NCBI GenBank assembly: GCA_964035015.1
Contig: CAXIUP010000268.1
Coordinates: forward strand, 1-64,000
Source: Corallium rubrum
Taxonomy: Eukaryota; Cnidaria; Anthozoa; Scleralcyonacea; Coralliidae
Direction of reading: 5' to 3'
DNA: 64,000 bases
Positions 50,900 through 60,958 of this stretch are shown here, piece after piece. Positions within the stretch are counted from its first letter, which is position 1. The number at the start of each line of letters is the position of its first letter. The notes below the pieces were generated by a model that saw only the letters and a program-made list of their open reading frames with translations, ran no database searches and was not told the DNA's origin. The translations under genes and the position numbers were made by a program.

Positions 50900-52935
50900 G
50901 GTGAATGTCGGTGGGTGTATGGTGGTGGGTGTATGGGGTTGTGTATGGTGGTGGGTGTATGGGGTTGGGTGTATGGGTTTGGTTGTATGGGTGTGCGTGT
51001 ATGGTGGTGGGTGTATGGGGGGTATGGGGGTGGGTGTATGAGGGGGTGTATGGGGGTGGGTGTATGGAGGTGAATGTATGGTGGTGGGTTTATGGTGGTT
51101 GGTGTATGGGGGTGGGGGTATGGAGGTGGGTGTATGGTGGTGGGTGTATGGGTGTGGGTGTATAGGTGTGGGTGCATGGTGGTGGGTGTATGGTGGTGGA
51201 TGTATGGGGTTGAGTGTATGGGTGTGTGTGTATGGGGGTAGGTGTATGGGGGTGGTGTATTGTGGGTGGGTGTATGGTGGTGGGTCTATGGGGTTGGGTG
51301 TATGGGGGTGGGTGTATGGTGGTGGATGGATGGGGGTGGGTGTATGGGGGTGGTGTTGGTGGTGGGTGTATGGGGGTGGGTGTATGGTGGTGGGTGTATA
51401 TGGTAGTGGGTGTATGGTGGTGGGCGTATATGTTAGTGGGTGTATGGGGGTGAGTGTATGCTGGTGGTGTATGGGTGTGGGTGTATGGTGGTGGGTGTAT
51501 GGGAGGTGGTGTATGGTGGTGGGTGTATGGGGGGTGGGTGTATGTGGTGAGTGTATAGGGGTGTGTGTATGGGGTGCGTGTATGGGGGTGCGTGTATGGG
51601 GGTGGGTGTAAGGTGTTGGGTGTATGGTGGTGGGTGTATGGGGGTGGTGTATGGTGGTGGGTGTATGGTGTTGTGTGTATGGGGATGGGTGTATGGGGGT
51701 GGGTGTATGGGGGTGGGTGTATGGTGGTGTGTGTATGGGGGGTGGTGTATGGTGATGGGTGAATGGGGTTGGGTGTATGGGGGTGGGTCTATGGGGGTGG
51801 GTGTATGTTGGTGGGTGTATGGGGTGGGTGTATGGGGTGGGTGTATGGGTGGGTGTATGGGGGTGGGTGTATGGGGGTGGGTGTATGGGGGTGGCTGTAT
51901 GGGGGTGGCTGTTTGGTGGTGGGTGTTTTGGGGGTGGTGTATGGGGGGGGTGGTTGTATGGGGGTGGGTGTATGGGGGTGGCTGTATGGGGGTGGGTGTA
52001 TGGTGGTGGGTGTATGGGGGGTGGTGTATGGTGGTGGGTGTTAGGGGGTGGGTGTTTGGGGGTGGTTGTATGGGGGTGGATGAATGTCGGTAGGTGTATG
52101 GTGGTGGGTGTATGGGGTTGTGTATGGTGGTGGGTGTATGGGGTTGGGTTTATGGGTTTGGATGTATGGGTGTGCGTGTATGATGGTGGGTGTATGGGTG
52201 GTATGGGGGTGGGTGTATGAGGGTGTATGTGGGTGGGTGTATGGTGGTGAATGTTTGGTGGTGGATTTATGGTGGTTGGTGTTTGGGGGTGGGGGTATGG
52301 AGGTGGGTGTATGGTGGTGGGTGTATGGGTGTGGGTGTATGGGTGTGGGTGTATGGTGGTGGGTGTATGGTTGTGGATGTATGGGGGTGGGTGTATGGGT
52401 GTGTGTGTATGGGGGTAGGTGTATGGGGGTGGTGTATTGTGGGTGGGTGTATGGTGGTGGGTCTATGGGGTTGGGTGTATGGGGGTGGGTGTATGGGGGT
52501 GGATGGATGGGGGTGGGTGTATGGGGGTGGTGTTGGTGGTGGGTGTATGGGGGTGGGTGTATGGTGGTGGGTGTATATGGTAGTGGGTGTATGGTGGTGG
52601 GCGTATATGGTAATGGGTGTATGGGTGTGAGTGTATGGGGGTGGTGTATGGGGGTGGTGTATGGGGGTGGGTGTATGGTGGTGGGTGTATGGTGGTGGGT
52701 GTATGGGAGGTGGTGTATGGTGGTGGTGTATGGGGGTGGGTGTATGTGTGAGTGTATAGGGGTGTGTATGGGGTGGGTGTATGGGGTTGGTGTATGGGGG
52801 TGGGTGTAAGGTGTTGGGTGTATGGTGGTGGGTGTATGGGGGTGGTGTATGGTGGTGGGTGTATGGTGGTGGATGTATGGGGATGGGTGTATGGGGGTGG
52901 TGTATGGTGGTGGGTGTATGGGGGTGATGTATTGG
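50900..52935. repeat. Tandem ~1.18-kb segmental duplication at the minisatellite end
   Basis: The variant order in 50900 to about 51780 is repeated in 52079-52935 with an offset of about 1,177 bp. Shared rare words include 'gtgaatgtcgg', 'tatatggtagtgg' and 'ggtgttggtggtggg'. Confidence 0.8.
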
Positions 52936-52937
52936 GG

Positions 52938-53655
52938 AAAGGGGGACACCCACCGTCCCTAGTTTCTGAGAACACTAGTTTTTTCTGGCAATTTGTTCCA
53001 AAGTATATGACAATTTTTGTGGCAAAAATATGTCTAGCTCATTGTGAAAAAGGACTTCAACAGAAAAAATACTTATAGCATTGCACAATTGCAATGTGCA
53101 ACTTCGAGCTTTATCTATTATTATCGTAACTTGCTGTGCACAAGTGCTAACCTTAACCCTAAATATTAGCTGAACCCCAACCTTAATTCCCACCCGACCC
53201 ACACATTAAACCAATTGTCACCTTAACCTTCTCCTTAATCTCAATCATAAATATTACCCTAACATCTTCAACCTCAATTTATAAACCATTCTCTACTACC
53301 ATTCACCAACACGTACAATACACCAAGGATGGTAAGACACAACCAGGATGTAAATACCTGAGCCTTATGCTTTACTTTTACTTTACATTTTACAAAATAC
53401 CACAAAATAATTCCAATTAAAGGCTTTTCTGAATGATTTTTCCCAATAAGAAATGTTTGTTTGTATAATGATGTTGATCATCAAAGACTCTTATCCTTGT
53501 TCAGTTAATACAAAAACTTCATGCCCCCCCTTAAGAACTTATAAATTATTTCAGGGTCCCCCCAAAGGGAGTAGCAAAAATTTCAGGTCCCCCCATTTTC
53601 TCACCCAACCCCCCCCCCCCCCCTCCGATAAATAATGAACGGTCGTCCCTTAGCG
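52938..53655. other. Non-coding region between minisatellite and ankyrin gene
   Basis: Contains CCTTAA/CCCTAA-like decay at about 53145-53275, an AT-rich stretch, and C-rich low complexity at 53524-53627 (runs of up to ~16 C). No gene recognised. Confidence 0.6.
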
Positions 53656-53658
53656 TGC

Positions 53659-53730
53659 CCATGTGGACCCATAAGCCAAAGCGAGTGGAGATTCCTTCGA
53701 GCGAAAGAAAAAGCCAGTTTTAATTTGTTG
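53659..53730 (+). repeat. Dispersed repeat, copy 2
   Basis: Same family as 31272-31345. It lies about 160 bp upstream of the ankyrin gene start. Confidence 0.75.
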
Positions 53731-53829
53731 TGTACTGTGAATAAAGCGTAACAAGCAAAGCATTTGTAAGTGTATTCGATGATTTTGACCCAAGCGTACG
53801 AGAATAAATAAGCAAACAGCGGAATTTTT

Positions 53830-53890
53830 ACTCACTTCCGGTATCCCACAATGCACTCGGCGCGTGTATTTCTTTGAAAGAACATTCAGA
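53830..53890 (+). promoter_or_regulatory. Probable TATA-less promoter with ETS and ZNF143-like sites
   Basis: 'acttccgg' (53834-53841) fits an ETS/GABP site, and 'tcccacaatgcactcggcg' (53844-53862) resembles the ZNF143/SBS element (TCCCA..ATGC). Both lie 30-60 bp before the ankyrin ATG, with no TATA box. This arrangement is common at housekeeping promoters. Confidence 0.45.
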
Positions 53891-54505
53891 ATGGCGTTAT
53901 GGCAGGCTGCACGGGAAGGAGATTTGAGTAAAGTGAAACAACTTATTAATAGAGGAGCAAACGTAGAAGAAAAGGGAGGTTACTTGGGAGGAACACCTCT
54001 ATACTACGCAGCTGGGAAAGGTAACTAGAAATGTTTAATTATTGATTGATCACAAATCAGAAGTCAAAGCGGTATTACGAAAACATAATAATACCCCTTT
54101 ATTTTGCTTTCTTTATAGGAGATATCGATATAGTTGAATATCTTATTAAAAACAAAGCGGATGTTCGTTGTACAGACAGCGGAGGTTCCTCTCCTCTTCA
54201 TCGTGCCAGTCAAAGTGGTCATTTGGAAGTTGTGAAACTTCTTCTTAGTAAAGGAAGTGACTGCACATCTCGTGACAATATTGGCTCTACTGCACTTCAT
54301 GATGCATCCTCAGGAGGATATCCAGCAGTGGCCGAGTGTCTTCTGCAGCATGGTGCTGAGATAGATTCTCGAGACCATTATGGATCTTCTCCTTTTCATC
54401 GTGCATGCAGTGCTAATAAGTTAAGTATGGTGCAATGGTTGATAAACAATGGATGTGACATTACAGCCAAAACTAAGTACGGCGAGTCTGGTCTCCAAAT
54501 AGCTG
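53891..54505 (+). CDS. Ankyrin-repeat protein, 5' part (two exons)
   Basis: Exon 1 is 53891-54020 (ATG in 'cagaATGgcg') and exon 2 is 54119-54505; the 98-bp intron is GT-AG (gtaact...ctttatag) and phase 1, and the next donor 'gtgagt' at 54506 is also phase 1. The 172 residues hold about five ankyrin repeats: ~3-33 ('WQAAREGDLSKVKQLINRGA'), 35-66 ('GTPLYYAAGKGD...VEYL'), 69-101 ('SSPLHRASQSGHLEVVKLLL'), 102-134 ('STALHDASSGGYPAVAECLL'), 135-167 ('SSPFHRACSANKLSMVQWL'), and the start of a sixth. Ankyrin repeats are stacked helix-turn-helix protein-binding modules, usually cytoplasmic. There is no signal peptide or membrane segment. The C-terminal part and partner domains are not in the window, so the exact function is unknown. 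Codons run without frameshift, unlike the nearby mobile relics. Confidence 0.88.
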
Positions 54506-54863
54506 GTGAGTATTATTTATGAACATTGTTGCATTAATATTCTCACTATATTGGATAAATTTAACAAATATAGCTTTTCTTCTCTGGCCAGAACAATTTG
54601 AGACACATATTTTTTCTCAGCGATTAGTTGCTGGGTCAGTTGGTTGAGAAAAGAATGAAAATAGAAAGTCTAAAGTCAGTCTTTTTTATAACCATTTAAG
54701 ATAACTCAAACTGAGCAAACAATGTGTCAACTGACAGGGTATTTTTGTGTTATGTTTCTCTTTTTTCTTATCTCTTTTGAGTCAACTTAGTTTAATTAAT
54801 TAAAGAAATACAGCATGTATACTTACACTTGTTTATTGACATTGAGAAAAACATTGGACATTA

Positions 54864-55584
54864 TAGGAGGGGGTACTCCCATATACTGGTATTGGCTATA
54901 CAGGGACATGTCACTTGAAAGGCTATGGTTTTTGCTATTTTTATTTTATTTGTTTACATAGTTCACCAGTAGACAATTTGCTAGTATTAGCTGATAGCAT
55001 GTATTCGATACTTCAAATCTGTTTGTATTTTAATTATCAAGCTTGTTGTCCTATTAGTGATTTATGTGTTTGAAAATGTAAGTGTTTCTTCTTTGAGTTC
55101 CAAATTGGTTTGAAATTTTGATTGACTTCTTTGCAAATTTGAAAAGTTCCTTGCAAATCTCCAATGATATTTGCAATATTCCTATTTGCTAATGAAGTTC
55201 CTAACTTCCTGTTTAAAGTTCCTAAGTTCCTGTTGAAAGTTCCTAACTTTTTAACTTCCTGTTTTGTGTAGTACTGTCTTTTACTGTGTTTACGCTTTCA
55301 AAAGATTGTTCAAAAATATTTAAATTACATGTGAGGACTATACTTATAATTTCTTGTTCAAAGAAACAAATCCAAAACTCAAACACATTCTACTTGGTTT
55401 GATTAGACATTAAGTTTGAATCATCACCACATCCCCAACTATGCCTGATTTTAAAATTAGCCACTAACAGTATCACATTGCTAATAGTTTACTATACTAA
55501 ATAAATACATAAAAAATAGCAAAAACCGTAGTATTTTAAGTGGCATGTCCCTGTACAGCTAATATATGGGGATACACCCATCCT
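54864..55584. mobile_element. ~720-bp foldback MITE in ankyrin intron 2
   Basis: Left arm 54864-54960 ('cagggacatgtcacttgaaa', 'tatggtttttgctattttt') is mirrored by right arm 55504-55584. Ends resemble 'ggtactcccatat'. The interior is AT-rich and non-coding. I recall this family as abundant in anthozoan genomes. Confidence 0.8.
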
Positions 55585-55589
55585 CGTTC

Positions 55590-55632
55590 CCAGGGCCTCT
55601 TTGGTACACTGGAAAATTGGAGGCCCTGGTCA
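55590..55632. repeat. Hairpin fragment of another dispersed repeat
   Basis: 'ccagggcctc' and 'gaggccctgg' form a perfect 10-bp stem around 21 bp. It abuts the preceding MITE. Confidence 0.55.
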
Positions 55633-56126
55633 GATGCAAACGTTTGAAGCATGTGATTGGCTGGATGAAAATTATTGTCTAAAACAGGAAGTGGGCAAAT
55701 ATATTTTCAACTGGCAAATATATTTTCAACTGTCAAACAATGCTGTGAATAGAGTGAAGATTATCGCTCAGATAACACTGAAAACATCTACAAATAAGGC
55801 CAACAAAATAGGATTCTTAAAGTGAGTCAGAACTGCAATGAGTTTCATCATTTATCTTTCAAAATCAAATGATTTTAGACAGAGCAACATGTGCCTCAGT
55901 GATGCTTTGTTGGTGATGCCAACTGTTTGTAAACAATCTACCTTTTGAGTGTAACTAAGCTTTTGAATAGCATTTTAGTAAGTGAAATTGTGCTATTTTG
56001 ACGAGTGGGAAGAACAGTAAACACCAGACCTTTCAGACATCATATTACAGCATAGCATTGTTGATGTTAAAGTGCATATAAACCCTACACAGTTTTCAGT
56101 TTTCTTGAAAAATAGGACGCAAAAAT

Positions 56127-56618
56127 AGCTGATAAGTTATTTTATAGTTTTTGATTTGGTCCATTCATTCCAGAGATATCTCGCTTTAAACATACTGTAG
56201 CAATTTATATGAAAAAGCCACAAATTATAGAGGATTGGGACGAGATACCTATGTGACGTCATTTAAGTCAAAAAGTCAAATTTAATTTGACGTCATCGGC
56301 TACACTAGCCGTGTTTGAGCAACCATATACAGCACACCTATCTGGCATTACTAAAATTATTAAACTGCAAATATCCAACGAATTTTAAAGCTAAACTTAG
56401 TATGGAAAACCTGCGTACGCTGCTAGTGACAGAGTGATCAGAATTGACGTTTCTTAAATGACGTCACGCCTTGTCGGTTCCAGGCCCTATTTTGATCATA
56501 TAATATTTGCGGCAATTTTTCGCGGGACGTTCAAATTGGAGCATTTTTCCGATGTTTGAAGCAATATATCTCCAAAGCGAATGGACCAATTCAAAAACTG
56601 TAAAATAACTTATCAGTT
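56127..56618. mobile_element. Foldback MITE with ~53-bp subterminal arms
   Basis: Left arm 56127-56179 ('ctgataagttattttatagt', 'ggtccattc') is mirrored by 56566-56618. The interior carries palindromic 'tgacgtca' words. The true ends probably lie some tens of bases further out. Confidence 0.75.
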
Positions 56619-56786
56619 CTTTTGCCGTGATCGAAACGTCATCATTGGTTATATTTGAGATGATAAATATGAGACCTTTCCTTACAACGATTACCCTTGA
56701 TGAAGACACTAGATCGAAGTGTTGCAACGTTGGGTCATGAACAGTAACTTTTTAAGTTGCGTTCAAAAAACTTTTAAACCAGAGCA

Positions 56787-57462
56787 GCGTTAGTAGTATG
56801 GGGAGGAGGGGTTCTGGCGCGTGTGGTGGAGCTTTTTGCTCCACTCATGACGTCACGATTTTTAGCCTTAAAACGCTTAGTAACGTTCAACGAAGCAATA
56901 TGAGTATATTAAGACACTTAGAACCTAAATATTCAAACAGGCCGAACTAAGTCATCACCGAATTATTGCTGAGTTAACCCTTGTTGATAAAATAAGTGAA
57001 AAAAATTAATTAACCCTCTCAACCCTGAATTCCCTTTTAGTCGTATTTTACTCTGGCTAACGCCAGACGATTTTACTCGTCATTGGGAGGCGAATAGGGT
57101 TGAAAGGGTTAAATACACTACACTATGCAAATATATCCTCCACGTACTTGTGCACTCGGCCATTTTCGTTAGTATCTTACGTTCTTCTTACAGGGTCTCG
57201 AAGTGACTCCTCATCCGAAGTGTTAAGTTCTTCTCAAGACTTCTCGACTTTTTCACTTATTTTATAAACTAGGGTTTATTTAGCAATAATTCTGTGATGA
57301 CTTAGTTCGATTTGTTTGAAAATTTAGGTTCTAAGTGTCTTAATATATTCATATTGCTTCGTTGAACGTTGCTAAGCGTTTTAAGGCTAAAAATGGTTGA
57401 CGTCATGTGTGGAGCAAAAACCTCCACCCGCGCCAGAACCCTCTTCCCTATACTGTTAGCGT
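56787..57462. mobile_element. ~675-bp foldback element with ~215-bp arms
   Basis: Left arm 56787-57003 and right arm 57246-57462 are inverted copies over almost their whole length (shared 'ttctggcgcg', 'cgttcaacgaagcaatat', 'ttcttaatata'-type and 'aagtcatcac' words). The loop holds a second MITE (57010-57112). Non-coding. It lies in intron 2 just before the third exon. Confidence 0.85.
57010..57112. mobile_element. 103-bp MITE nested in the loop, TTAA-flanked
   Basis: The ends 'ttaaccctctcaaccct' and 'agggttgaaagggttaa' are inverted copies. The core 'ctaacgccagacgatttta' is matched at about 63062-63082. TTAA at both ends could be a target duplication or part of the repeat. Confidence 0.7.
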
Positions 57463-57567
57463 TAAACTATGTCTGATTCTTCACCTTGGCTGTGTTGGAA
57501 ATCCATTTGTTAATTACATGTAATTTAAACATTTGATTTGCATTGACATTATTGTTGTGCTTTTTAG

Positions 57568-57631
57568 TAACCGGCGGCAGGCATGGTGATGTGGCCAAGT
57601 TTCCTGAGGACAATTCTGAAGGAAAGACAAG
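57568..57631 (+). CDS. Probable third exon of the ankyrin-repeat gene
   Basis: A pyrimidine tract and 'tttttag' precede 57568. Joined in phase 1 after the second exon, this gives 'VTGGRHGDVAKFPEDNSEGK', which continues the interrupted sixth repeat (the '..GG..GDVAKF' step), and it ends at a donor 'gtaata' at 57632 (phase 2). An alternative acceptor about 14 bp further on leads to a stop and loses the ankyrin pattern. Later exons were not found. Confidence 0.5.
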
Positions 57632-59460
57632 GTAATATTAGATATTAATAATTGCAGATACGTCAACAACTACATTTCAAAGTGACCATGACTTTGCTGC
57701 TTTGAGATTTAGTAAAACATGTTGACATTGACATCATTGTGGTAATATAAAGTTAGCAAGAGAGCATAAAGGTTAGAGAAGGAATGTCTTAATGCCTTCA
57801 GGGGTGTCTCCAGTCTAAACGACATAGTGCGTCCTCATTACAGACCTTACGATGCTAGGAGGACGACGGCGGTCAAAAAGCAACAAATTTTATAATTAAA
57901 TAAAGTCACGGCTGACTGACTATTATATTTGATATTTGAAGACTAGTTTAATGGATATCAAAACGCCCCAGTATTGCTAAAATGATTGTAGTGTCCGTAT
58001 TGAACTCAATCCTCAAGCAACAGCTCTCATCTTTTGGTGAGTTGACGTCGTCCTGAAGACGTGAAAATGCTCTCAGTGGCGTTGTATAAAGAAGAAAAGG
58101 ACGCTGTTGAGATTACTCTAATGGAAGAAAAATTACTCATTCTCTTTGTTTTTCAACTAGAATTCTTTTGTTTAAAAGACATCGTCGTTGAAGTTGCCCT
58201 CGTATTTCGTAAGGTCATTATCACGTCGCAGATACCTTAACCCCCATGAAATTAAAGCTTGTTAACTGCTCTCTATTCCTAATATAAAGAAGACAGATTC
58301 TTGATGTACCAGACAGGTTCTACGTAACAACTATAGATCAACAACGTACGTCTACTGTAGTTTTGGAGTATTGCAGGCTGAAGGGATGGGTTCGGGTTAG
58401 ACGATCCAACACCGCGAAAGGTTGCCCAGATTGAGCCTTGAGCCAGACCGCAAGGTTGCCGAGGCTCATCCTTGGGCCATACCAAACCGTTCCTCGGTAA
58501 CCCTTCTCCCAAGGAAACCCTCCAGCCCGCGAAGTGGGTTGGAGAAAGGGTTTCCGATAACCCTCATCCCAACCAACGGCTCCGACCCACTACGCTGGGC
58601 TAAGCGGTGTCTGTCGTAAGATGACGGGCAAGACGTCCCATATAGCCTTGTGTTCAGGTACTCCTGAAGCGGGTGCTAAAGTCGTTGTACTCGAGTCTGA
58701 ACCTCTGACTAGAGTAATGGATCCAAGAACTTGCTTGCACGAGGTTTGGGCGTAGGTGCGTGTTCAGGTGCGTGAACTGTGTTCGGCTGGACCGAGGCAA
58801 GGATAGAAAAAAAAGTTCGCTCGCCCTCAAGTTTTGAAGCCGTTTCGCAGTGCAAACAATTAATCGCCCCTGATAATGCTTCGTAGCTGAAGAATATATG
58901 TGCTCTCCTCGCCCTCGGTTGAAATGGGCGTTTCGGTTGAACTGCATATAACAAGTTAACAGGTTGTCGCTCTCCGCCTAAATTAGGATTAATAGTGTTC
59001 GTAGACTGTATACTGGTAGAAGATATTCCCTCTTGCTATTAGATACCACTCTGTAGCTGAACAAGATATTTGCCAACCTCGTACCCAGGGTTTTATCTCC
59101 GCATATTTGCTCTCGTCAGTTAAATTATAGTTTCGACGTTTCAAAATTGGAATTTCCACTGTAATAAGGTGATTCGAAAAACTGTGGACGAGTCGACGAG
59201 ATTGCTTGATTGCTTCGAAATAAATTTATAGTCGCTTGTGAGGATTGACGGAGATTCACCAACTCAAGGGTGACTCGTCTGGTTTAAGAAGGTAGCGTGT
59301 CTACCTGTACTATACTGACTGCTTCTTCTAACGGACAGCAGCTGGCCTGGTCGATAACGAAGCGCTATCGTTGCAGATTAACCAGTAAGATGCGACTTAC
59401 CTTAGCCTTAGGATATTCGTTACCGCGAAACGGTATTAACAACCGTACATGTCCGTTCTC
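57632..59460. other. Unassigned region downstream of the third exon
   Basis: No further ankyrin exon was recognised. At 58400-58630 it is GC-richer with a stem-loop at 58513-58555 ('ggaaaccct' / 'agggtttcc'). 'gtagctgaa' plus 'gatatt' words around 58880 and 59055 look like early, decayed members of the repeat family at 60130-60800. Open frames here (58279-58954) have no recognised motif. Confidence 0.5.
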
Positions 59461-59463
59461 CCC

Positions 59464-60124
59464 CCGAAAGAGATTTACTCTCAGGATATATTCGTTCTCC
59501 ACCCGAAAGAGATTTACTCTCAGGATATATTCGTTCTCCACCCGAAAGAGATTTACTCTCAGGATATATTCGTTCTCCACCCGAAAGAGATTTACTCTCA
59601 GGATATATTCGTTCTCCACCCGAAAGAGATTTACTCTCAGGATATATTCGTTCTCCACCCGAAAGAGATTTACTCTCAGGATTATTCGTTCTCCACCCGA
59701 AAGAGATTTACTCTCAGGATATATTCGTTCTCCACCCGAAAGACATTTACTCTCAGGATATATTCGTTCTCCCCCGAAAGAGATTTACTCTCAGGATATA
59801 TTCGTTCTCCACCCAAAAGAGATTTACTCTCAGGATATATTCGTTCTCCACCTGAAAGAGATTTACTCTCAGGATATATTCGTTCTCCACCCAAAAGAGA
59901 TTTACTCTCAGGATATATTCGTTCTCCACCCGAAAGAGATTTACTCTCAGGATATATTCGTTCTCCACCCGAAAGAGATTTACTCTCAGGATATATTCGT
60001 TCTCCACCCGAAAGAGATTTACTCTCAGGATATATTCGTTCTCCACCCGAAAGAGATTTACTCTCAGGATATATTCGTTCTCCACCCAAAAGAGATTTAC
60101 TCTCAGGATATATTCGTTCTCCAC
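59464..60124. repeat. 39-bp minisatellite, ~17 copies
   Basis: The unit starts 'ccgaaagagatttactctca' and continues 'ggatatattcgttctccac' (39 bp). It is very uniform apart from two 1-bp losses (about 59680 and 59770). Since 39 is a multiple of three, all frames stay open; one gives the 13-residue repeat KEIYSQDIFVLHP. No promoter or other domain supports a protein. Confidence 0.97.
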
Positions 60125-60129
60125 CTGCC

Positions 60130-60800
60130 GTTTCGATCGTAGTGGACTGAGGATATTCGCTCTTCTTTTAATACGGATTTGAAGCTGAAGATATTCGCTA
60201 TCCTCCAATAGAAATGAATACTGTTTTCATAGCTGACGGAGATATTCGCTCTCCTTTATTCTTAATAATACTGTTTCGTAGCTGAAGAAGATATTCACAC
60301 TTCTTCAAAGTACAGTATTATAATACTGATTCGTAGTGAAAAAGATGTCCGCACTTCCTAACATTGTTTCGTAGTTGAAGAAGATATTCGCTCTCTTTCA
60401 TTCTTCAATCGGAATACGGTTTCGATCGTCGTGAAAAGGATATTCGCTCTTCTTTTAATACTGATTCGTAGCTGAAGAAGATCTCAGCACTCCGTCAATT
60501 ATAGAATACTGTTTAATACACTGTAACTGACGGAGATAATTCGCTCTCCTTCAATAATACTGTTTCGTAGCTGAGGGAGATATTCGCTCTCCTTCAATAA
60601 TACTGTTTTATAGATATTCGCTCTCCTTTAATAATACCGTTTCCTAGCTGACGGAGATATTCGCTTTCCTTCAATAATATACTGTTTCGTAGCTGACGGA
60701 GATATTCGCTTTCCTTCAATAATATACTGTTTCGTAGCTGAAGAAGATACAATAATCGCTCTTCTCAGTTCAATTAGAACACTGTTAGTAGTAAAAGAGA
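60130..60800. repeat. Degenerate ~43-48-bp repeat
   Basis: Units of the form 'tgtttcgtagctgacggag' then 'atattcgctctccttcaata' recur about ten times with substitutions and indels. The word 'gatattcgctctcc' is close to 'gatatattcgttctcc' of the 39-bp array, so both probably derive from one ancestor. Confidence 0.8.
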
Positions 60801-60958
60801 GAGATTCGCTCTCGTCAGTTAAAATTAATGTTTAGTCGAAGTATATGCTCAAGACTAAGGCACAAATTCCCAATTTAAACAAAGACCGACTAACAACAAT
60901 TAATATCAGAGGTTATTAGTGAAAAAAGAAGAAACGCCCTTGCAGCCGCATTAAAGTC

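Larger units (their letters stand above)
37651..52937. repeat. 15.3-kb G-rich 14-bp minisatellite
   Basis: The unit is 'tgggtgtatggggg' (14 bp) with many 13-bp and substituted variants such as 'tgggtgtatggtgg', roughly 1,090 copies. The plus strand is almost free of C. Each standard unit gives a G3 and a G5 run, so G-quadruplex potential is continuous. From 38.3 to 42.0 kb the array is fairly uniform; from 42 kb on it holds variant units in longer repeated orders. Long open frames on both strands (to ~990 codons plus, ~857 minus) follow from the unit having almost no stop words and I do not treat them as genes. Confidence 0.98.

Noticed and set aside
48604..51177. 857-codon minus-strand open frame rich in Pro, His, Tyr and Thr
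   Set aside because: Same repeat artefact; no start context, splice signals or non-repeat portion.
59464..60124. CRISPR-like array
   Set aside because: The 39-bp units are contiguous with no unique spacers, and the genome is eukaryotic.
59297..60142. 281-codon frame with repeated FSTRKRFTLRIYS and KEIYSQDIFVLHP
   Set aside because: All frames of the 39-bp repeat are open, frame changes inside it are tolerated, and the flanking sequence shows no gene structure.
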